NCBI GenBank assembly: GCA_963754305.1 | Contig: CAVWFR010000029.1 | Location: forward strand, 62,001-126,000 | Source of the DNA: DATEDA01 sp963754305 | GTDB taxonomy: Bacteria; Pseudomonadota; Gammaproteobacteria; Burkholderiales; SG8-39 | Length of the DNA stretch: 64,000 bases | Direction: 5' to 3' | Shown: positions 17,255 to 26,222 of the stretch, piece after piece | Layout of the letters: every line of letters begins with the position of its first letter | Numbering within the stretch: position 1 is the first letter of the stretch | The notes under the pieces: model-generated | The model's input: only the letters and a program-made list of their open reading frames with translations | Told to the model about the DNA's origin: nothing | The model's database searches: none | Made by a program: the position numbers and the translations under genes

Positions 17255-18880
17255 GTGGCCCGGCGCTGGGCCTGCGGGGGCGCGTTCGCTTGCCTGCTCG
17301 GCTGGCAAGCGGCCTGCCTCGCGCAGACGCCGTCGGCGGGACCTGCGTTCGACGTGCGGCGTTTCGTCGTGGAGGGGGCGACGCTCGTCCCGGCGGATCG
17401 GATCGACGCGACCCTCGCGCCATTTGTCGGGGCGGACCGCACGCTCACCGATCTTCAGCGGGCCCGCGCCGCGCTCGAAGCCGAATATGCGCGCCGCGGC
17501 TACGGTGCGACGCAAGTGATCCTGCCCGAGCAGGAGATCGCGGATGGCAGCGTGCGCCTGCGCGTGGTGGAAGCGCGGGTCGGCCGCGTCTTGATCGAGG
17601 GCAACGCTTTTTTCGACGAGTCGAACGTGCGAGCGAGCCTGCCAACGCTCGTCACCGGCGAGGCGCTGGCGACGGAGCGGCTGGCCTCCGAGCTGCGCCT
17701 CGCCAACGAAAACCCGGTCAAGCAGACGACGGTCGTCCTGAAGCCAGGCGAAGCCGAGGGTGCGGTGGACGCACAGGTGCGCGTGGCCGGCGAGCGGCCG
17801 TACCGCTTGAGCGTGAGCCTCGACAACACCGGGACGCCGCAAACCGGCGACTACCGCATCGGATTCGGCTTCCAGCACGCGAACCTGTTCAACCGCGACC
17901 AGGTGCTGAACCTGCAGTACGTGACTTCGCCGTCACAGGAAGACAACCCAAACACGCTCGCGCTCCCGCCGAACAGCCGGGTACTCATCGTCGGCGCCGG
18001 CTATCACATCCCGCTCTACGCGCTCGGCGATTCGATCGATCTCGTGGCCGGCTATGCGAACGTCAACTCGGGTGTGGTGCAGAACCTCTTCAACATCAGC
18101 GGCAGCGGCCGCGTGTATGCCGGGCGCTACAACCTCGGACTGCCGCGGGCCGCGAGCCTGGAGCAGAAGCTCTCGTTCGGCTACGACGTCGGCTATTACG
18201 ACAACAACGTCGCGCCGGTGGGCGCCTCGACCGGCATCGTTCCCGATTACGTCCTGCACCCGCTGAGCCTTGCGTACTCGGGCGCGTGGCGCGATGCGAC
18301 GGACGAGGCGGTGCTCTACGCGAGCGGCGTCAGGAACCTTCCCGGCGGGCCGAACGGCGGCCAGGCGCAGTTCGACCTCGTGCGCCCCGGTGCCGACGCG
18401 GCCTACACGCTCTCGCGTTTCAACGCGAACTGGGTGCACAGCTTTCCGAGGGACGTGCAGGCGCGCGCGCGCTTTACCGCCCAGTACACGCGCGACCTCC
18501 TTCTCCCGGCGGCGCAGTTCGGTCTCGGCGGGCTCGACTCGGTGCGCGGGTTCTACGAGCGCGAGTTCACCGGCGACCGGGGCTTCTCCGGCACGTTCGA
18601 GGTCTACTCGCCGGATATCGCCGGCGGGATCGGCGCGCCGAGCGGCACGCGCGTTCGCCTGCTCGCGTTCTACGACTACGGGCGCGCATGGGTGATCGAC
18701 GCGCAGTTCCCCCAGCAGGCGGTGACGGGCGTCGCGTCGGTCGGCCCGGGCTTGAGGGTCGCGTTCAAAACGGCTCTTCAGCATGCGCTTCGACTACGGC
18801 TTCCTGCTCGAGACCGGCACGCCGGGCAACCGCGATCACGGTCGCGCGAACTTCAGCCTGGTGTGGGTGTTCTGATATGA
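17255..18880 (+). CDS. Two-partner secretion outer-membrane transporter (TpsB, ShlB/FhaC/HecB family), apparent 3' frameshift
   Basis: Signal peptide (residues 1-24), two POTRA-like domains (FDVRRFVVEGATLVP onward, to about 190), then a 16-strand-type barrel with the lid-lock motif region GLGGLDSVRGFYERE. The read frame ends in an unnatural Arg-rich tail (LRLRLPARDRH). Removing one A from the A-tract at 18767-18770 restores MRFDYGFLLETGTPGN through SLVWVF and a TGA at 18873-18875, giving 539 residues ending in Phe as outer-membrane proteins should. So either the base is an assembly error or the barrel's last strand is lost. No TpsA exoprotein gene is next to it; this is an orphan. Confidence 0.85.
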   Translation: MARRWACGGAFACLLGWQAACLAQTPSAGPAFDVRRFVVEGATLVPADRIDATLAPFVGADRTLTDLQRARAALEAEYARRGYGATQVILPEQEIADGSVRLRVVEARVGRVLIEGNAFFDESNVRASLPTLVTGEALATERLASELRLANENPVKQTTVVLKPGEAEGAVDAQVRVAGERPYRLSVSLDNTGTPQTGDYRIGFGFQHANLFNRDQVLNLQYVTSPSQEDNPNTLALPPNSRVLIVGAGYHIPLYALGDSIDLVAGYANVNSGVVQNLFNISGSGRVYAGRYNLGLPRAASLEQKLSFGYDVGYYDNNVAPVGASTGIVPDYVLHPLSLAYSGAWRDATDEAVLYASGVRNLPGGPNGGQAQFDLVRPGADAAYTLSRFNANWVHSFPRDVQARARFTAQYTRDLLLPAAQFGLGGLDSVRGFYEREFTGDRGFSGTFEVYSPDIAGGIGAPSGTRVRLLAFYDYGRAWVIDAQFPQQAVTGVASVGPGLRVAFKTALQHALRLRLPARDRHAGQPRSRSRELQPGVGVLI

Positions 18881-19082
18881 CGGCGACATCGATGACGACG
18901 CCATATCCAATGCGCCGCTGGCCCGGATCTCGCCCGAGTCGCAAGACCGTCGATTTCGGGCCGCGGCAGGGCACAGAATTCGCGAGCGGGGCGCCTCCAA
19001 CCGACGCGCCAAGCCGTGATAAGTGGCTCAATCTGTTAAGCTTGAGTCGACCAGGAGTGTATTTGTGAGGGGAGAGAAACGT

Positions 19083-19766
19083 ATGGCAGGCCCAGCGAGT
19101 GTCTCAACTTTGCTCCTGCGCAACGTACCGCTGTTTGCGGCGTTGCCGGAGAGTCAGCTGCAGTTGCTCACGCGGGTGGTCGGACGCAAGTCTCACCCGC
19201 GCAACTCGACGATCATCGCCGCCGGCGATCCCACCGACGCCCTGTACATCGTGATCTCGGGCCGTTTGAAGGTCATGATGAGCGACGACGAGGGCCGCGA
19301 GGTGATCCTGGCCATACTCAACCAGGGCGAGTTTTTCGGCGAGATGGGTCTCATCGACGAGTCGCCGCGTTCGGCGACGGTCATCGCGATCGAGCCCTGC
19401 GAGCTGCTCACTATCAGCAAGCTGGACTTCAAGAAATGCCTGCAGGAAAACTTCGACATCTGCACCGGAGTGTTGAAGGGACTCGTCAGGCGCCTGCGCG
19501 AGGCCGACAAGAAGATCGGCAGCCTCGCGCTCATGGACGTCTACGGGCGCGTCGCGCGACTCCTGATGGAGATGGCCGAGACGGTCGACGGCCAGCGGGT
19601 GGTCACGAAGAAGCTGCCGAAGCAGGACATCGCGAAGATGATCGGCGCCTCGCGCGAGATGGTGAGCCGCGTGATGAAGGACTTGCAGACGAGCGGCTAC
19701 ATCGAGGTCAGGGCCGGCTCGATCTTCCTGCACGAGGCCATGCTGATGGCGGAGGCCCGCGCGTAG
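19083..19766 (+). CDS. Crp/Fnr-family transcriptional regulator
   Basis: 227 residues from the ATG at 19083, chosen because AGGGGAGAG lies just upstream; an earlier ATG at 19023 has no such site. The N-terminal cyclic-nucleotide-binding-like barrel covers about 15-130 (GEFFGEMGLIDESPRSATV) and the C-terminal winged helix carries KQDIAKMIGASREMVSRVM near 180-200. The N-terminal Cys cluster of FNR is absent, so it is not an FNR-type oxygen sensor; ligand unknown. It lies between trxB/TpsB and ftsK. Confidence 0.9.
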   Translation: MAGPASVSTLLLRNVPLFAALPESQLQLLTRVVGRKSHPRNSTIIAAGDPTDALYIVISGRLKVMMSDDEGREVILAILNQGEFFGEMGLIDESPRSATVIAIEPCELLTISKLDFKKCLQENFDICTGVLKGLVRRLREADKKIGSLALMDVYGRVARLLMEMAETVDGQRVVTKKLPKQDIAKMIGASREMVSRVMKDLQTSGYIEVRAGSIFLHEAMLMAEARA

Positions 19767-19779
19767 TGCCGCTGACGCC

Positions 19780-19803
19780 GCGCCGCTCGCGCGCGAGCGG
19801 CGC
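19780..19803. terminator. 24-bp perfect palindrome after the Crp/Fnr gene
   Basis: The sequence reads the same on both strands across 19780-19803, centred on CTCGCGCGCGAG. It begins 14 bp after the regulator's stop and could form a terminator hairpin or extended cruciform. No T-tract follows. Confidence 0.5.
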
Positions 19804-19893
19804 CGGAGAGGGAGCTTCCCTGCCGGCGCCCGAAGTCTCCCCGTCGTCCCTTCGCCCGGCGCCGCCGGGCGAGCTTGTTTCTGCGGCACCCAG

Positions 19894-22170
19894 GTGAAAT
19901 CGGCCGCCGCCAGCCAGCCCCTTCCGGGCAAGATCGCGGCGCGGTTGCGCGAGGCGAAATGGCTCGCCCTCGTCGCCGTCGCCGCATATCTTGCGCTCAT
20001 TCTCGCGACGTTCGACCGCGCCGATCCGGGTTGGTCGCATGACGCCGCCGTCGATCGCATCCACAATGCCGGCGGCCGCGCGGGCGCGTGGCTCGCGGAT
20101 CTGACGCTCTACCTCTTCGGCGTTTCCGCGTGGTGGTGGGTGGTGCTGCTCGCTTACGCCGTCATCTGGGGCTACCGCCGGCTCGACGGCTCGTCGATCT
20201 CCGACCGGCGGCCGTTCATCATCGCGCTCGCCGGCTTCTCGGTGCTGCTGGTCGCCTCGTGCGGGGTCGAGGCGCTTCGTTTCCACTCCATCAAGGCGAG
20301 CTTGCCGCTCGCGCCCGGCGGGCTCTTCGGCGCGGTGATCGGACAGGTGTTCCACGGGACGTTCGGCTTCACCGGCGCGACACTGCTCCTCTTGGCGATG
20401 GCGGCGATCGGGCTCTCGCTCTTCAGCGGGGTGTCGTGGATCGCGATGATGGAAGGCCTCGGCCGCGCGGCGGAGTGGGCCTGGTTCAAGACGATCGACC
20501 TCTGGCAGCGTCGCGCTGACCGCAAGGTCGGCGAGATCGCGGCGGTGAAGCGCGAGATCGTCGTCGAGGCCGAAAAGAAACGGGTCGAGGACCACACGCC
20601 GATTCGGATCGAGGCGCAGGTCGCGCAGATTCCGAAGTCCGAGCGGGTGATCAAGGAAAAGCAGGTGCCGCTCTTCCACGACCTGCCCGACACGCCGCTC
20701 CCGCCGCTCGCGCTCCTCGACGAGCAACCGCCCGGCGTCGAGCTGATGAGTCCCGAGACGCTGGAGTTCACCTCCCGGCTGATCGAGAAGAAGCTGAAAG
20801 ATTTCGGCGTCGAGGTCAAGGTGCTCGCCGCGTATCCGGGGCCGGTGATCACGCGCTACGAGATCGAGCCCGCGGTCGGGGTGAAGGGTAGCCAGGTCGT
20901 GAACTTGGTGAAGGATCTCGCACGGGCGCTCTCGGTGGTGTCGATCCGCGTCGTCGAGACCATTCCCGGCAAGTCGTGCATGGGTCTGGAGATCCCGAAC
21001 CCGCGCCGGCAGATCGTGCGGCTCACCGAGATCCTCGGCTCGCAGGCCTACCACGATCTTCACTCTCCGCTCACGCTGGCGCTCGGCAAGGACATCGGTG
21101 GCCACCCGGTAGTGGCCGATCTTGCCCGGATGCCGCACCTCCTCGTCGCGGGAACGACCGGTTCCGGCAAGTCGGTGGCACTGAACGCGATGATCCTCTC
21201 ACTCCTCTACAAGGCCGAGCCGCGCGACGTGCGCATGGTGATGATCGACCCCAAAATGCTGGAGCTCTCGGTCTACCAAGACATCCCGCACCTGCTCGCC
21301 CCAGTCGTTACCGACATGAAGCAGGCTGCCGCCGCGCTGATGTGGTGCATCGGCGAGATGGAGCGCCGCTACAAGCTGATGTCCTGGCTCGGGGTGCGCA
21401 ACCTGTCGGGTTTCAACCACAAGATCGCCGATGCCGAGAAGCGCGGCGAGAAGCTGCAGGACCCCAACACCGTGGCGACCGACACGCCGGTACCGCTCGG
21501 CCGGCTGCCGCACATCGTCGTCGTCATCGACGAGCTCGCCGACCTGATGATGGTGGTCGGCAAGAAGGTCGAGGAGCTGATCGCGCGGCTCGCCCAGAAG
21601 GCGCGCGCGGCAGGCATCCACCTGCTCGTCGCCACCCAGCGGCCTTCGGTCGACGTCATCACCGGGCTGATCAAAGCGAACATTCCGACCCGCATCGCGT
21701 TCCAGGTGTCCTCGAAGGTCGATTCGCGGACGATCCTCGACCAGCAGGGCGCCGAGATGCTGCTCGGACAGGGCGACATGCTCTATCTGCCGCCGGGCAC
21801 CGGCTTCCCGCAGCGCGTGCATGGCGCGTTCGTCGCCGATAACGAGGTACACAAGGTCGTCGAGTACCTCAAGCAGCAGGGTGAGCCGGATTACGTCGAA
21901 GGCCTCCTCGACGCCGATGACGGCGACGGTGCGGACGGCGATTCGCTCCCGGGAGAAGGCGGCGGCGAAGCCGATCCGCTCTACGATCAAGCGGTGGAGA
22001 TTGTGGTGCGCACGCGCCGGCCGTCGATTTCGCTCGTGCAGCGCCATCTGCGTATCGGCTACAACCGTGCCGCGCGCCTGCTCGAGCAGATGGAGCAGGC
22101 GGGATTGGTGTCTCCGATGCAGACCAATGGCAACCGTGAAGTGCTGGTCCCCGAACGTGTGCAGGGCTGA
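19894..22170 (+). CDS. ftsK: DNA translocase FtsK
   Basis: 758 residues, GTG start. The N-terminal 200 residues hold four membrane helices that anchor it at the division septum; a short linker follows (shorter than in E. coli). The motor domain has Walker A GTTGSGKSVA near 420 and Walker B VVVIDELADL near 543. The C-terminal gamma winged-helix (RRPSISLVQRHLRIGYNRAARL) reads KOPS sites. It pumps chromosome dimers through the septum to XerCD/dif. The order ftsK-lolA-rarA-serS downstream is conserved in betaproteobacteria. Confidence 0.95.
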   Translation: MKSAAASQPLPGKIAARLREAKWLALVAVAAYLALILATFDRADPGWSHDAAVDRIHNAGGRAGAWLADLTLYLFGVSAWWWVVLLAYAVIWGYRRLDGSSISDRRPFIIALAGFSVLLVASCGVEALRFHSIKASLPLAPGGLFGAVIGQVFHGTFGFTGATLLLLAMAAIGLSLFSGVSWIAMMEGLGRAAEWAWFKTIDLWQRRADRKVGEIAAVKREIVVEAEKKRVEDHTPIRIEAQVAQIPKSERVIKEKQVPLFHDLPDTPLPPLALLDEQPPGVELMSPETLEFTSRLIEKKLKDFGVEVKVLAAYPGPVITRYEIEPAVGVKGSQVVNLVKDLARALSVVSIRVVETIPGKSCMGLEIPNPRRQIVRLTEILGSQAYHDLHSPLTLALGKDIGGHPVVADLARMPHLLVAGTTGSGKSVALNAMILSLLYKAEPRDVRMVMIDPKMLELSVYQDIPHLLAPVVTDMKQAAAALMWCIGEMERRYKLMSWLGVRNLSGFNHKIADAEKRGEKLQDPNTVATDTPVPLGRLPHIVVVIDELADLMMVVGKKVEELIARLAQKARAAGIHLLVATQRPSVDVITGLIKANIPTRIAFQVSSKVDSRTILDQQGAEMLLGQGDMLYLPPGTGFPQRVHGAFVADNEVHKVVEYLKQQGEPDYVEGLLDADDGDGADGDSLPGEGGGEADPLYDQAVEIVVRTRRPSISLVQRHLRIGYNRAARLLEQMEQAGLVSPMQTNGNREVLVPERVQG

Positions 22171-22197
22171 ACACCGGCTTCGAAACTCGCCGGCAGC

Positions 22198-22899
22198 ATG
22201 AGGTTGCTAGCGCCCCTGCTTGTCACGATGCGAGGGGTACGCGACCCGCTGGCGCTCCCCGAGCCCAGGAGACTCGCCGCTGCGGCGGCGACCCTGCTCG
22301 TTGCCCTATTCGCGTCGACCGCGGCCGCACCGGCGCACTCGGCCGGCCTCGACCGCCTCAACCAGTTCATGAGCTCGACGCTCACCGCGACCGGCGATTT
22401 CGAGCAGCGCATCTACAACCGCGATCGCAAGCTCGTGCAGGAGTCGCGCGGCACGCTTGCATTCTCGCGGCCGGGCAAGTTCCGCTGGGCCTACGCGAAG
22501 CCCTATCCGCAGCTCATCGTCGGCGACGGCGCGCGCGTCTGGGTGTACGACGAGGATCTCAACCAGGTTACCGTCCGTAAGCTCGATCAGGCCCTGGGCG
22601 CGACGCCCGCGGCGCTCCTTGCCGGGTCCAATGACGCTCTGACGGCGTTCGAGCTCAGGGACGAAGGCACGCGCGACGGGCTGGAATGGGTCGAAGCGAT
22701 CCCCCGCGAAAAGGAGTCGACGTTCCAGCGGGTCAGCATGGGCTTCGGTTTCTCGGGCCTCGAGCGCATGGTCCTCGTCGATGCATTCGGGCAGACGACG
22801 GAGCTGCGGTTCAGCGGCCTGCAGCGCAACCCGCGCGTGGATCCCGGGCTCTTTCGTTTCGCCCCGCCCAAGGGCGCCGACGTCGTGGGCGACAAGTAG
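22198..22899 (+). CDS. lolA: Outer-membrane lipoprotein carrier protein LolA
   Basis: A periplasmic chaperone that carries lipoproteins from LolCDE to LolB. The mature domain begins near GLDRLNQFMSS and shows FEQRIYNRDRKLVQESRGTLAFSRPGKFRW, the typical LolA core, and ends with RNPRVDPGLFRFAPPKGADVV. The N-terminus is unusually long (about 50 residues before the mature domain); starts at 22198 or 22228 are both possible, and this segment overlaps a dispersed repeat. It lies 27 bp after ftsK. Confidence 0.92.
   Translation: MRLLAPLLVTMRGVRDPLALPEPRRLAAAAATLLVALFASTAAAPAHSAGLDRLNQFMSSTLTATGDFEQRIYNRDRKLVQESRGTLAFSRPGKFRWAYAKPYPQLIVGDGARVWVYDEDLNQVTVRKLDQALGATPAALLAGSNDALTAFELRDEGTRDGLEWVEAIPREKESTFQRVSMGFGFSGLERMVLVDAFGQTTELRFSGLQRNPRVDPGLFRFAPPKGADVVGDK
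22206..22302. repeat. Dispersed copy of the 16.8-kb repeat unit
   Basis: The block starts with GCTAGC, then TCACGATGCGAGGGG, GCGCTCCCCGA and a CGCCGCTGCGGCGGCG hairpin, ending CCCTGC, in the same order as the three tandem units near 16.8-17.05 kb (unit 1 shares TCACGATGC-AGGGG). It overlaps the first codons of lolA. Similarity is by eye and imperfect. Confidence 0.4.
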
Positions 22900-23037
22900 C
22901 ACAATCTTAAATCCCGAGCGCGCGCGCGGATGGGGAGCACGAGCTTGGTCTCGCTCGTCTCGCGGTCGCGCGAGGCCCGCGCCCCGCGGGCGCCTGCGCT
23001 GGAGGAATGCGCGAGTGGGCGCGTTTAGAATGCGCCC

Positions 23038-24360
23038 GTGGCCGATCTCTTCTCCGACGCCGCCCACAGGCCCGCTGCGCCGCTCGCCGAGCTGCTCCGG
23101 CCGGGCTCGCTCGACGAAATCGTTGGCCAGCGGCATCTGCTCGGCCCGGGCAAACCGCTCCGGCTCGCGTTCGAGTCGGGCAAGCTGCACTCGATGATCC
23201 TGTGGGGGCCGCCGGGCACCGGCAAGACCACGATCGCGCGCCTCATGGCGGACTCGTTCAACGCGGAGTTCATCGCGCTTTCGGCGGTCTTCTCGGGCGT
23301 AAAGGACATCCGCGAGGCGATCCAGCGCGCCCGCGACGTGCTGGCGGCGAGCGCACGGCCGACGATCCTCTTCGTCGACGAAGTCCACCGGTTCAACAAG
23401 GCGCAGCAGGATGCATTCCTGCCCTATGTCGAGCAGGGTCTCGTCACCTTCATCGGCGCCACTACCGAGAATCCGTCGTTCGAGGTGAACTCGGCGCTGC
23501 TGTCGCGCGCCGCGGTGTATGTGTTCCAGCCCCTGGCCGCGGAAGAACTCGGCCAACTCATCGATCGCGCCGCGGCGAGCGCGCTCGGCGGGCTCGCTCT
23601 CGCCCCCGAGGCGCGCGAGCGCATCATCGGCTTCGCCGACGGCGACGCGCGCCGGCTCCTCAATCTGCTCGAGATCCTGCAGACCGCGGCCGTCGGCGCC
23701 GGCGTGCAGCGGATCGACGGCGAGTTCGTCGACAACGCGGTGGCCCGCAGCCTGCGTCGTTTCGACAAAGGCGGCGACGCGTTCTACGATCAGATCTCGG
23801 CGCTGCACAAGGCGGTGCGCGGATCGAACCCCGACGCGGCGCTGTACTGGCTCGTGCGGATGCTCGACGGTGGCGCAGATCCGCTCTATCTCGCGCGGCG
23901 GCTGATCCGGATGGCGACCGAAGACATCGGCCTGGCGGACCCGCGCGCGCTCACCTTGACGCTGGAGGCTGCGCAGACCTACGAGCGCCTGGGAACCCCG
24001 GAAGGAGAGCTCGCCCTTGCGCAGGCGGTGATCTACCTCGCCTGCGCGCCAAAATCGAACGCCGTTTACGTCGCCTATAATTCGGCGCGCTCGTTTGTCG
24101 CCGAAGACCAGTCGCGGCCGGTGCCGCTGCACTTGCGGAACGCGCCAACGCGATTGATGAAGAAGCTCGGTTACGGTAGCGAGTACCGCTATGCGCACGA
24201 CGAGGCCGACGGCTATGCGGCGGGAGAGCGCTATTTTCCGGAGGGCATGTCCGAGGTGAGCTGGTATCACCCGACCGATCGCGGTCTGGAAGCGCGGATC
24301 GCCGAGCGCCTCGCCGAGCTGCGGGCGCTTGATGCAAAAGCGCGGGAAGGAAAAAGCTAG
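23038..24360 (+). CDS. rarA: Replication-associated recombination protein A (RarA/MgsA)
   Basis: A 440-residue AAA+ ATPase from a GTG start. Walker A GPPGTGKTT is near residue 57, Walker B FVDEVHRF near 114, and the sensor-1 motif GATTENPSFEVN near 142. The C-terminal tetramerisation part (LGYGSEYRYAHDEADGYAAGERYFPEG) is highly conserved in the family. It acts at stalled forks. The stop overlaps the 3' end of a convergent small gene by 4 bp. Confidence 0.95.
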   Translation: MADLFSDAAHRPAAPLAELLRPGSLDEIVGQRHLLGPGKPLRLAFESGKLHSMILWGPPGTGKTTIARLMADSFNAEFIALSAVFSGVKDIREAIQRARDVLAASARPTILFVDEVHRFNKAQQDAFLPYVEQGLVTFIGATTENPSFEVNSALLSRAAVYVFQPLAAEELGQLIDRAAASALGGLALAPEARERIIGFADGDARRLLNLLEILQTAAVGAGVQRIDGEFVDNAVARSLRRFDKGGDAFYDQISALHKAVRGSNPDAALYWLVRMLDGGADPLYLARRLIRMATEDIGLADPRALTLTLEAAQTYERLGTPEGELALAQAVIYLACAPKSNAVYVAYNSARSFVAEDQSRPVPLHLRNAPTRLMKKLGYGSEYRYAHDEADGYAAGERYFPEGMSEVSWYHPTDRGLEARIAERLAELRALDAKAREGKS

Positions 24361-24626
24361 TGCGCCGTGACCGCGGGATGCAACGCGTCGAAACGGCGGT
24401 AGAGCGAGTAGAGCGTGTCCGCGCGATCGAAGTTCCCGGCGCGACGGGCGTGCTCGAGGCAATCGAGCATGTATGCTTTTATCATCGACACGCCGTCGGC
24501 GGAATGCAGCAGCTCGCTGCCGAGTTCGGCGGCGACGATCTCGGGGATGTGCTCGTGCTCGGCGATGACCTGAACTTCCTCGTCGGTGAGATCGCTGAGA
24601 CCGATGCAGTCGCGTAACGAGAGCAT
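24357..24626 (-). CDS. Small conserved protein of unknown function
   Basis: 89 residues, acidic and helical, no signal or membrane segment. The first half has LSDLTDEEVQVIAEHEHIPEIVAAELG, the second LEHARRAGNFDRADTLYSLYRRFDALHP. AGGAGG lies upstream of the ATG at a good distance. I recognise it as a type of small protein found in betaproteobacteria but know of no function. It sits between rarA and serS, on the opposite strand to both. Confidence 0.75.
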   Translation of the reverse strand: MLSLRDCIGLSDLTDEEVQVIAEHEHIPEIVAAELGSELLHSADGVSMIKAYMLDCLEHARRAGNFDRADTLYSLYRRFDALHPAVTAH

Positions 24627-24758
24627 GTTGCATACCTCCTTGCAGCGACTCTAGCCCCCGCGCTGCGCATTAGGCAAGTGGAAATGGATGCTGATGTCAT
24701 GACCGCGGCGTGACAGCCGACCGTAACGCGCGCCGAACTCGACCCATCGCGATGCAGC

Positions 24759-26045
24759 ATGCTCGATATTCAATTGCTTAGGACCGATCTCGACCGCGTC
24801 GCGAAGCGCCTCGCGGACCGTCCGTTCGTATTCGACCAGGCGGCTTTCCGGGCGCTCGAGGAAGAGCGCAAACGATTGCAGGCTCGCACCCAGGAACTGC
24901 AGGCGAAGCGGAACGCTTTGGCGAAGGGGATCGGTCAGAGCAAAGCAAACGGCGGCGATGTCACGGCGCTGCTGTCCGAGGCGGCCGCGGTGAACGCCGA
25001 GCTGGAGGGATTACCGAAAGCGCTCGAGGCGAGCCAGACAAAGCTCCACGCATTTCTCGCCGTCGTTCCGAACATCCCGCACGAGAGCGTGCCGGTCGGG
25101 CGCTCGCCAGAGGACAACGTCGAGATGCGCCGGATCGGCGCGGCGCAGAAGTTCGACTTCGCTCCGAAGGACCACGTCGATCTCGGCGCGGAGCTCGGAC
25201 TGCTCGACTTCGAGCGCGCCGCGAAGATCGCGGGTGCCCGTTTCGCGCTGATGACCGGTCAGCTCGCGCAGCTCCACCGCGCGATCGCGCAGCTGATGCT
25301 CGACGTGCACACGCGCGAGCACGGATACGTCGAAGTGTATGCGCCGTACATGGTCAACAAGGAGAGCATGTTCGGCACGGGGCAGCTGCCGAAGTTCGAG
25401 GATGACCTGTTCGCCGTGCCGCGCGGCGACGAGAAGTTCTACCTGATCCCGACCGCCGAGGTGCCGGTCACCAACATCGTCCGCGACGAGATCGTCGAGC
25501 TCGAGCGCCTGCCGATGAGGTTCGTCTGCCACACGCCGTGCTTCAGGAGCGAGGCCGGCGCCTCGGGCAAGGACACGCGCGGCATGATCCGCCAGCACCA
25601 GTTCGACAAGGTGGAGTTGGTGCAGATCGTCCACCCGGAGCGCTCGTATGAGCTGCTGGAGGAGTTGACTGGGCACGCCGAGGCGATCCTCGAACGTCTC
25701 GGGCTTCCGTATCGGACGGTCGCGCTTTGTACCGGCGACATGGGGTTTGCGTCAGCCAAGACTTACGACATCGAGGTCTGGCTCCCGGGCCAGAACGCGT
25801 ATCGCGAGATCTCCTCGTGCTCGAACTTCGAGGCCTTTCAGGCGCGCCGCATGCAGGCGCGTTTCCGGAACGAGAAAGGAAAGCCCGAACCCGTGCACAC
25901 GCTCAACGGCTCGGGGCTCGCCGTCGGTCGCACGTTGATCGCGGTACTCGAGAACTATCAGAACGCCGATGGCAGCATCACGGTGCCGGAGGCGCTGCGC
26001 GGCTACATGCGCGGCCTGGAGTCGATTCGCCCCCGATCGCGGTGA
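24759..26045 (+). CDS. serS: Seryl-tRNA synthetase
   Basis: A 428-residue class II synthetase. The N-terminal long antiparallel coiled coil (about 30-105) grips the tRNA-Ser variable arm. Motif 2 is FRSEAGASGKDTRGMIRQHQ and motif 3 is GSGLAVGRTLIAVLEN; the NKESMFGTGQLPKFEDDLF segment is also family-typical. A tRNA-Ser gene follows 16 bp downstream, so enzyme and substrate RNA may share a transcript. Confidence 0.96.
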   Translation: MLDIQLLRTDLDRVAKRLADRPFVFDQAAFRALEEERKRLQARTQELQAKRNALAKGIGQSKANGGDVTALLSEAAAVNAELEGLPKALEASQTKLHAFLAVVPNIPHESVPVGRSPEDNVEMRRIGAAQKFDFAPKDHVDLGAELGLLDFERAAKIAGARFALMTGQLAQLHRAIAQLMLDVHTREHGYVEVYAPYMVNKESMFGTGQLPKFEDDLFAVPRGDEKFYLIPTAEVPVTNIVRDEIVELERLPMRFVCHTPCFRSEAGASGKDTRGMIRQHQFDKVELVQIVHPERSYELLEELTGHAEAILERLGLPYRTVALCTGDMGFASAKTYDIEVWLPGQNAYREISSCSNFEAFQARRMQARFRNEKGKPEPVHTLNGSGLAVGRTLIAVLENYQNADGSITVPEALRGYMRGLESIRPRSR

Positions 26046-26061
26046 TAGAATCCGCGGCCGC

Positions 26062-26151
26062 GGAGAGGTGGCAGAGTGGTCGAATGCGGCAGACTCGAAA
26101 TCTGTTGTACGGTTATCCGTACCGGGGGTTCGAATCCCTCCCTCTCCGCCA
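26062..26151 (+). tRNA. tRNA-Ser (anticodon CGA)
   Basis: A 90-nt class II tRNA. The acceptor arm pairs GGAGAGG (26062-26068) with CCTCTCC (26141-26147), followed by the discriminator G and an encoded CCA. The anticodon CGA is at 26096-26098 in the loop ACTCGAAAT, decoding UCG. A long variable arm typical of tRNA-Ser precedes the GGTTCGAATCC T-arm. Confidence 0.96.
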
Positions 26152-26160
26152 GATCAAGTA

Positions 26161-26179
26161 GTTGCGCGCGAGTCGCAAC
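26161..26179 (+). terminator. Weak hairpin after tRNA-Ser
   Basis: GTTGCG (26161-26166) pairs with CGCAAC (26174-26179) around a 7-base loop, 10 bp after the tRNA end. The stem is short and the T-run poor, so this is only a candidate terminator. Confidence 0.3.
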
Positions 26180-26222
26180 GTTCGCTTCCGGGGGTCGACC
26201 ACGGTCCTCTACCGGCGCGGGC

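Noticed and set aside
22306..24633. Long minus-strand open frame across lolA and rarA
   Set aside because: Antisense shadow in GC-rich DNA; no family motif, and lolA and rarA are clear on the other strand.
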